Of a stretch of DNA of 64,000 nt, positions 56,801-64,000 are shown one piece after another (position 1 is the first letter of the stretch; each line of letters starts with the position of its first letter). Under the pieces are notes generated by a model that ran no database searches, was not told where the DNA came from, and was given only the letters and a program-made list of their open reading frames with translations. This DNA is from Marthasterias glacialis (Eukaryota > Echinodermata > Asteroidea > Forcipulatida > Asteriidae), in the NCBI GenBank assembly GCA_911728455.2, contig OU452228.1, positions 4,464,001-4,528,000 of the forward strand, read 5' to 3'. Made by a program: the position numbers and the translations under genes.

Positions 56801-59800
56801 CCTGTTGAAAAAATTAAGATCTATTTTTGAGTACCCAAAATGTCCAACACAGTAAGGGTAAGTATAAACAGGAAACCAACCAAAATACTATGCAATAATG
56901 TACACTGCCTGTGTCTATGCTTGGGAATTTGGGCATAGTAAGTGTGTCTTTAAAGTGAGTTTCTACTCAACGGCATAATACGGGCAATTCACAATACAGT
57001 ACACCCTGTACAGTTTGCTCAGGACGATTTCGCATTGTACTATAGGAAAAAAAGTCGACAAGTTTTTGGTTGTCGTGCTGTTTGTTTATGTTTGTTCCTT
57101 TTTTCGTGATTTGCATGCAGATAAAGCAGCATTGCTGTACTTCTCCGTGTATTTACAGCAAAAGATAGCTTCTTTTTTTTTTGGGGGGGGGTTTGTGGTC
57201 AGTGAATGTTTTTCACGTTATGCCAGCCATTTCAGGGTCCCTAACTGCCCCTGCGTTGATGAGTTGCAAGTGTTTTTTTTTTTTTTTTTTTTTTAAGTCA
57301 ACCACATCTAGGGAAAAAAGTCTGCGTAACATAGGTTCCTGAAGAAGTAATGCAACAGAAATAAACAAAAAGGGTTCATATGGGCATTACTTCCACAATT
57401 TCACAAATAACAGATCGCCAAAAAGTGATACAAGTAAAAATAATGGTTGTTATTAATCTTGGCCACATACCTGACATGAACTGAAACTGAAAGCCCAAAT
57501 CTTTTGTATGTAAGTATGACAGTGTTGTTTAACATCCTTGTTTGGAATTTTCTATTCCTGTGGCTGCAAAGTTTCAATGTAACATAATCTTATGCTGGAG
57601 TGCCACAAAGGTGTTTACAAACAGGTTTTCAAATAGATGTCAAACTACACAATCTCAGGTTGCTTTGATCATAGATTAAAGTGGATGACGGAACACTGTC
57701 CTCGAACACAACCAACTCTGCCCAGTTTAAAACTAACACAATTCAAACAAAAACAGTAACAGGATTTGACAAAAACGAAAGAACAAATCCCAGAACAAAT
57801 GACAAGGTCCAGGTGACACTTGTTTTTAATGAGAACGCCGTCAATCGCTCTTTTCAAATCACCAGAAAAAAGGAAATATAATAACTATTTCATTTTTAGC
57901 CCAACTGGAGACAAACCCATGATCAAGTCATCATCATTTTGTAAATGAACAAATGAACACGCGGTGGGGGCAAAGGGGATTTGTAAAATTTGAGTAAAAT
58001 TAGTTTCACAATGCTGAGACATCCAAGACAGGATTTTTCAGGAGATTATGTTTGAATCTTTTTTCAAATAACGGTTTTCAAGCTTTTACATCAGCTACAA
58101 TATTAACTTACCTGTGACTCCTGGGTGTTAATGTTGGGCGTTCCATCCAGCAGGGAGCTGTTGTTAGAGCTACTTGGGTTGCTCCAGATAGAGGAGGGAA
58201 ACAGCTCACTGCTGCTGTTCCAGCTTGTGTTGCTTGGTGGTGAAGCGGGCACATCTTCAAAGCTCCATGGGTTGCTGCTTGCCGAGTAGAAGTTGGTCTG
58301 TATGTCAATGAAATGCATCTTCTATCAAGGAGTGGTCGCTTGAGAATACATTTGTACCTAAGTAAGGTTTTTACAGATTGTTGCAATTCTTGGATGTTCT
58401 AATGCAATGTTTTTGTTTACCTTTTAAGGTTTGGGAAAACTGTTTAAGAAATGTATTGGCTACCAACAAATTGAATGTAACACTGCTGGCTAAGGAGTAA
58501 AGTCACTCCCAAAGAAAATGTCCATGGTGCTACAGCAAAACAAAAATTGTGCAAAGTTTCAGGTCTTCTCAAATCAATAACAACATGTACCAAAGGAAAC
58601 GACATTGAACTAGATGTAATATCTTTAGCTGATCACAGCATCAGTCGTTAGGAGTATATTATCACCAGGTTTCCTTAAATTGTGTCCAGGAGATTACAGG
58701 GAATGTAGAGTATTAAGGAAGGTTGTCTTGCGTACCGCTTGAGACGGTGCTCGTGGAGACCCAGTCTCAGTTGACCAGCCAGCATCAGTGTAGCTAGGTC
58801 CTGGTTGCCACAGACTATTGGCCGTACTGTTAGGCATGCTTACCCCAAGCCCAAGCCAGTCACCAATCGTACCTGGTAAAGAAACAAAACAGTTTACTTG
58901 TGTGTCATTAAAATGGGGGCAAAATGAAACATGCAATAACACATTCATATAATAACATTTAAAATCCATACTGAAATACTAATTACTAAATAATTATGAA
59001 AAATACAATACAAATATTAAAGTAAAACAATGGCACTTTTCAGACCCAACACTCCTCCCAGGAGGAATTTATACATGTTTGTAACCGCACTTTTACTAGT
59101 AACAGTTACCTCCTAAAAAACAACAACAATAACAACAATGCAGTAATGGTCATAAAAGCATGCACGGTTAAACCTTTCCAAAGCAGTTGTCCAAAATTTA
59201 CTTAAACGCTACAGTGATCCTGAAACATAAAACAATGTAATATATTTTCATTCACTTGGCATTTGTTCAAACGTTTATGAATGCAGAGCGCTAGAAAATA
59301 ACGAGCGGCAGAGAGTGAACAATAGAAAGGGAGAAGTATTAAGGTGTATCTACCTTTGATGGACTGGGGCCTAGGTGGTTGCACTTCCCTGGGGGCAAAT
59401 CCTGTCATAGGAGGGGGCGGCATGTCAAAGCGTTGCTCCCTTGTGTTATCCCACATGTGGGAAGGAAAAGCATTCCCTAAAAGAGAAAAGATGTCAATTT
59501 CTTATCAATGACAGCCACAACAAATATCAGGATGCTTGGAATTTTGTTTATGATTCGTTTCCTATTTACACTAAAATGCACAAAAAGAGCTCAAATGTAA
59601 ACATAATTCAAATGCTGAACTACTCCCTGAATGGAGTGGATAGTGGACAGAGCTCATAGTTTTTGTTTTTTTTTGTTTTTTTTTTAAACTTAGAGCAGAA
59701 ACTGTTAAGTTTGAGTGAAGTTAATTCATTTTTGTGTTCTTTTCAAAACTTCAATTCAAAAATGAATGAGAGGGCGCTACAACGTGTAGTAGCTCCCGGC

Positions 59801-62800
59801 AATATGCAGCTCCCAAATGTCTTAATAACTATCTGTATTGATCGTGGGCTAGCTAATTCTGGTGTCATCGACTGGTTTGTTATTTCTACCGAGGCCGAAA
59901 AGGAGAATAAATCTCTCCAAATTGCAGTGCATCAGATCTCGATTGCACTGGTAACCATGAAGATGGATCCACCCGACCATTGTTTACATACCAATCAACA
60001 AAGACAAACGACACCATTGTCGTTATCACACGATGACATGCCAGAACAAGACAGATGACACAGAATTTTATCTTGTTTTCACCAGCAACAAGCTGTGCAC
60101 CAATTGACATCTGCAGCAAACCCAAACAAAATACTGAACTTCGGGAACAGATTGTAAGCACTTTTATCGATCATCCAGCCTTATTAACAGCCATAGTTGA
60201 TCCCAATAGACCGATTGCGCGACCAATGTTTACATGTCATCACATGACCTGTAGTTGGTACTACGTCATCTGAGCTGATGGCAAACTACATGCCGTAACC
60301 GACAGAGTCACACCAAAAGTCGGCTTTTGGTAGTAATAACATAGTTGCTAAGCCCTTTTATTAAAGTCGTATGTAGTGACATTGATTTTAATCACATTAC
60401 TGTTTCATAAACAATTGGTAATCTAAGTACTACAAAAGAGGTTTATTTTGAGTTATGCACTACCCGCGTGAGACAACTACATAGCCACCCGCCTGTTTTT
60501 TTGTTTGTAATGTAGGCCTATATCACTGTGAAAAAGGGTAAAGAACGTTGAAAAAGTGAGCATTTATACCTAGTCTTGCGAAATTTCATATAGGCAAAGA
60601 AATCACACTTTTGGAAAGCAATTTCTTTGGATGATTCAGCTTCAAAACTTTGAAATTCTTGTGTTGAAAAGTGTGTGATCGCGGTCGTCTGGCCCAAACG
60701 TTCCATCATGCACTAGTTCACATCATGCACATTTATACATTAACATTACTTGTACAATTTCCAGGACTTGCTGGAACTGTCCTTACTGGCTTTATTCAGC
60801 CACTCGAAGGTCTCTGGTACAAACTCTGGAATATTTTTCACAGATTTCGAGAAAGAAAAGCCTCGATCGAATAAACAAATGCAACAATCATCATGTACCA
60901 TACTGCACTTTCCTATGGAGGACGTCATGTTTGTTTACATTTAATACCCACAATAGGTCACATGACGCGGGTCGCACAATCGGTCTATTGCTACACTTCT
61001 TGCTGACAAGATCATTGGATCTGGTTTCATGATGGGTAAGCTGGCTGACAGACAGCTTGGTAGTTAGCTGTTTGTAGACTCCATAACATTAGCAGTGCAA
61101 GATACCATCACATAAAATGTCTATGAGGCCACATCGATGGACATCAAACATCATTTTAAAAAGTGGTAAAACGGCACCACCAAAATCGTCAAACAACCGT
61201 TCAAAATGACCAGTTGAAGCAGGAGGTTGACAATCTTGAGCAATACAGCCGTCGTAACTGTCTCTTGATACATGGCATTCCAGATTCCCCAACTGAAGAC
61301 ACAGACAAGATCCCCTTGAGGTAATTATGTTTGTTGGCAAACAAAAGCCATCTGCAAGGACCATCCGTGCACATCACTGAGAACTTGACATAAAGGTGGC
61401 ATGAGCTACACCAAGAGGCCAGGCGATGTGATGGCTCCGAAAGCTGTCTGGACCAGAGATAGCAAGATCACCCTGCTCTTGCAAAACAAGACAAAGGCAG
61501 CAATCACAACCTTCAAAGAACCGATTAAACTGTATTAAAAGCCTAGCTGTATTGTCAAAATATAGCCTACTAATTCCAGGTAAACAAACTCTCTCTCAAC
61601 TCTTATATAACAAAATACATGGTCTTCAGCTGGTCCCAGAAATCGTGTGAAAATGTGACAGTGAAAATCAATGATACAGCCATCAGTAAGGTTCATTCCA
61701 CAAAATTCTAAGGTTTTACAATCCTCTGTTGGCTGATTCAAAAACCTATTTCAAGAACCAATTTCTGTCCCAGTATCAAAGCAAAGTTTATTTTCTGCAG
61801 TTCTCTCAATTGATATTCTCCAATGCATGTCACTCTCCTTTTCCTACCTACAGCGTCACTTGAACTCCGTTTTCACTTGGTATGTCTTTCCGTAATCTTG
61901 TTATGTGCTGTCTAGTGCGTTTGTCAGTCTGTCTCGATTGTTTTGTACTGGTAGTTTAATATCCTGTTATATTTTATACAAATATTGACTGCTTCAAGTG
62001 CTATGGTTAAAACTAAGACTCCAGAGGTGATCCCCGGCACGTTCTATCTTCCCGAGGCGAAGCCGAAGGAAAATAGAACGCTCCTGGAATCACCGAGGGA
62101 GTCGTACTTTTATCCATAGCACTCAAAGCAGTCATTATTTGTATATTTGTATAAACCCCATGCATATATTGTGCCTAGACGTCTAGGTACAAAGAAACTG
62201 CTGTTGCTATGGGTATAGTACATTGGTTGCTACGGGATAGTACATTGGTTGCTACAGGTATAGTGTGTCGTGTTCGCGCGGGTTTCTAGTAAAAATAAAA
62301 CTTATCATGTGACACACTCTAAACCAATCAACAACAAGACCTATGTAAGGGTGTCATAACATATCTGTTCAAGGCTCTGCCTTTATAAGCTTCAGTTTCT
62401 GGTGAATAGCCTCCATTTACTGTTATACAAATAATGAATATTTATGAGTGCAGTGGTAAGAATATTTTCATGAGTCGAAAGATGGAATGTTCCATTCAAC
62501 GAGGCGAAGCCGAGTTGAATGGAACATTCCATCTTTCAATGAATGAAAATATTCTTACTATTGCACGAATGAAAAACATTCATTATATGTTTTATATAAC
62601 ATCCAAGTAGATCTTTGTCATTTGATTGGAGGATAACACTATAAAGTATAATAAGCTTCAGCCATTTTTAATCGAATAGTCACTTTCGTCAATGGAGGGC
62701 GGACGAGCGTGCAATGGAACAAATCGGATGGAACGAAAAATGCACGGTGAATGACGTAGCGTGCAATGGTACGTTTATTTGCTATCACGTGACCGAAAAT

Positions 62801-63667
62801 CCTCCAATCAAACGACAAGGATCTGCTTGGGTGTTATATAAAATTTCCTGTTATTATCAATATTTGTCTGTGCTTGTAAAATATGAAAATAATTATTTAT
62901 AAAATAAAAATAAAACTGAAAAAACAAAGAGTTACAATCATATTTTAATGATGCTTTAATGGGACTTACCTTGGTTGGCAAACGGAAACTTAGAGGACCC
63001 TCCATTGAAGCTGTCTGCTGACATTGGCTTTCTCATCTTGGGCAGGGCAGCTGGCAGGACAAACACACCAGGACTAAACAAGAAAACAAAAAAAGGAATG
63101 GGCGGTGGAGAGTGAATAACAATTTCCAGATTGCTTTGTGATTGGCTTCTTTCAACGGATGGCAAAGGCCATATGAGGAAAAGCTTGGCCCCTTTTATGC
63201 AATTTGTATCTTACGTATGATTAATATTAGTACATGGTTGAAGCTTTACACTGACCTTTCATTACAATATGCTCTTCTCATACATAAATCAGAGTGAAAT
63301 GAGGCAGCCAGGGAACTAGTCTGGCACCTTATGAGATTCGATTATAGTTATACTTCTAATTAAAATTTGATGCAGAGTCGTCCAAGATGCTACATTGTTA
63401 TAATACATGTCTTCAAGATTGTCAATATTTCAACTGTAAGATGGCGACGTTGCTAATGAGCTAAACATCTCACACTGAAGCATTTAAAGGTAAACGCTTG
63501 AAGAGTCTGCCTAAGTCACTAATCTACAATTGGTGCCCACCTGCTAGGTCCAGTAGATGTAGTGCTGCTGGTATCAGAGGTACTGTCCAATGTCTCTGGC
63601 TGATTGGTCTGGCCTGGCCAAGGCCAAGTCTTGGTCTTCTGGGAAATACCCTTGCTGCCGATAGCTC
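50854..63667 (-). CDS. 3' part of a gene for a Trp/Ser/Asn/Pro-rich low-complexity protein
   Basis: Exons, high to low: 63667-63541 (KTKTWPWPGQTNQPETLDS), 63050-62970 (KMRKPMSADSFNGG), 59476-59354 (MWDNTREQRFDMPPPPMTGF), 58872-58736 (GDWLGLGV, NSLWQPG), 58297-58112 (NPWSFEDV, TSWNSSSELFPSSIWSN) and 56748-56667 (YSPFNSFRSLWGNTLSGLGN). Phases match from 63050 down to 56667. The junction of the first two listed exons does not fit in phase, so a small exon or other splice site was missed there. A possible last exon is 50939-50854 (DYQAVNTVLGQPRKILLPP then stop), which fits in phase but has a weak acceptor. Evenly spaced tryptophans in disordered S/N/P sequence are seen in GW182/TNRC6-like silencing proteins and, as I recall, in the cytosolic tails of TMEM131-type proteins; I cannot choose. 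The 5' end probably lies beyond 64,000. Confidence 0.6.
51631..51789. repeat. TTAA-flanked MITE with 20-bp TIR
   Basis: TTAAAGACGCCCGCTCGTCA at the left mirrors TGACGAGTCGGCGTCTTTAA at the right. Both ends carry TTAA, the piggyBac-type target. About 159 bp, non-coding. Confidence 0.8.
52794..53765 (-). pseudogene. Broken open-frame region of unknown origin
   Basis: Two or three long open stretches follow one another on the minus strand and look protein-like (for example CEGEACIVPKPKSFALVI, RNLTTLPEEWPVYTR, and near the end GQDLIIDFTDLKKKHDL). One part is hydrophobic (GLMLYCILILTKL). The stretch appears to have about two breaks, so it is probably a fossil. I do not recognise the family and cannot say whether it is a host retrocopy or part of an old mobile or virus-like element. 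It lies in a putative intron of the Trp-rich gene, same strand. Confidence 0.35.
53766..56660. other. Gene-free stretch, probably intronic
   Basis: AT-rich sequence with short unsupported frames on both strands. No repeat with clear ends was seen. It lies between the last well-supported Trp-rich exon and the broken frame region. Confidence 0.45.
57165..57300. repeat. Homopolymer-rich patch
   Basis: T run followed by G run near 57,172-57,190, and a run of about 22 T at 57,272-57,294, within an intron of the Trp-rich gene. Low-complexity only. Confidence 0.8.
60205..60989 (+). mobile_element. Non-autonomous DNA element, AATAGACCGATTG family, best-preserved copy
   Basis: Ends AATAGACCGATTGCGCGACC and GGTCGCACAATCGGTCTATT pair; subterminal CATCACATGACC and GGTCACATGACG pair as well. 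About 785 bp. On the minus strand it keeps a 60-codon frame (60,928-60,746) starting MTSSIGKCSM and ending SSSKSWKLYK. A TA dinucleotide at each edge may be the target duplication. Confidence 0.8.
60990..61540 (+). mobile_element. LINE ORF1 remnant
   Basis: About 61,190-61,325 translates to a coiled-coil and RRM-entry motif typical of non-LTR ORF1 proteins: LKQEVDNLEQYSRRNCLLIH then GIPDSPTEDTDK. Downstream sequence is related in style (KAVWTRDSKITLLLQNKTKA in another frame), so the copy has frameshifts. No reverse transcriptase follows. It lies in the same large intron as several foldback elements. Confidence 0.75.
61975..62157. repeat. Foldback element with GCGAAGC tip and TATACAAATA ends
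   Basis: TGACTGCTTCAAGTGCTATGG (left) pairs with CCATAGCACTCAAAGCAGTCA (right). The inner stem GCGTTCTATTTTCC-like words pair around CCCGAGGCGAAGCCGAAGG, with GCGAAGC at 62,057-62,063. Outer ends read TATACAAATA on both strands, matching the start of the 19,140 and 62,422 elements. Confidence 0.8.
62204..62263. repeat. Short tandem repeat (about 23 bp x 2.5)
   Basis: The unit is close to GATAGTACATTGGTTGCTAC, repeated from TTGCTATGGGTATAG onward. Non-coding. Confidence 0.75.
62422..62841. repeat. Foldback element with GCGAAGC hairpin tip, copy 2
   Basis: Same orientation and nearly the same sequence as 19,140-19,557. The stem is around CAACGAGGCGAAGCCGAGTTG, with the tip at 62,504-62,510. 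Differences are scattered single bases and a few small changes in the stem. It lies 130 bases upstream of the exon at 62,970 in the genome, within an intron of the Trp-rich gene. Confidence 0.85.
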
Positions 63668-64000
63668 CTACCATAAACAAAACAGAAATCTGTCAACATG
63701 TGCACAAAGTCTGACATTTCCTTTGAATAAACAAAAATAATAGGCATATCACTGTTACCATTTCGTTTCGAATACAATTAATCAAGAGTGCAGTACATAT
63801 TAACCGAGTACAAATCAAATTAGAAATGTTGAAATTAAGGGTCAACTAATCTTCTTGTAAATGACCGACTCATTTTAATGCCATGGATTTTACAAGGATC
63901 AATATTACTCATTAACCAACTCCTCAAGATATTATAGTGTATGAAGGAAGCCAAAGATAAAGCCAGGAAAAATCACAGATTTTCCAGTTTGCTGTTAAAA

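Noticed and set aside
60671-60874. 67-codon plus frame (LVQFPGLAGTVLTGFIQPLE)
   Set aside because: Antisense shadow of the exon-like frame on the other strand of the same element; the minus frame has start, conserved end and donor.
63498-63740. 80-codon plus frame at the window end
   Set aside because: Shadow of the minus-strand Trp-rich exon 63,541-63,667.

Overview
Animal nuclear DNA, AT-rich, with GT-AG introns, single-gene transcription units and a very dense load of short inverted-repeat (foldback/MITE) elements. The best guess is an echinoderm, perhaps a sea star. This is an inference from the style of the MULE transposase, the tRNA-SINE and a TTAA-flanked MITE that I remember from echinoderm DNA; no marker in the window proves it.

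Layout. (1) 0.4-5.1 kb, minus: a decayed, intron-bearing MULE transposase gene. (2) 5-13.9 kb: no host gene; a patchwork of foldback elements, three of them packed into 11.2-12.0 kb, plus a LINE 3' end inside a larger inverted structure. (3) 13.95-23.6 kb, plus: a complete six-coding-exon RNF14-type RBR E3 ubiquitin ligase (509 aa, RWD + RING1 + IBR + RING2 with catalytic Cys443). Its introns hold a SINE, a minisatellite and several MITEs. (4) 26.9-37.2 kb: an old tandem duplication; only the second copy carries a class A GPCR (33,982-35,040, plus, 352 aa). An empty site in the first copy shows that one MITE made a TTAA target duplication. (5) 42.6-50.2 kb, minus: an 11-coding-exon membrane receptor (512 aa) that I could assemble with every splice phase matching: signal peptide, two C-type lectin domains, a Cys-rich EGF-like module, an Ig domain, one membrane helix and a very short tail. 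This is the most interesting host gene here. (6) 50.9-63.7 kb and probably beyond, minus: the 3' part of a gene for a Trp/Ser/Asn/Pro-rich low-complexity protein, at least six exons, identity uncertain. One of its introns is filled with repeats, including a LINE ORF1 remnant.

The genes are unrelated and do not form a pathway. The unifying theme is repeat biology. Several foldback elements share the same hairpin tip, which contains GCGAAGC, a sequence known for forming an unusually stable DNA mini-hairpin. A four-copy element family keeps a conserved 60-codon exon-like reading frame. One MITE ends directly against the 5' splice site of a lectin exon. Exon coordinates were read by eye from the sequence and may be off by a base or two; no search or alignment program was run.
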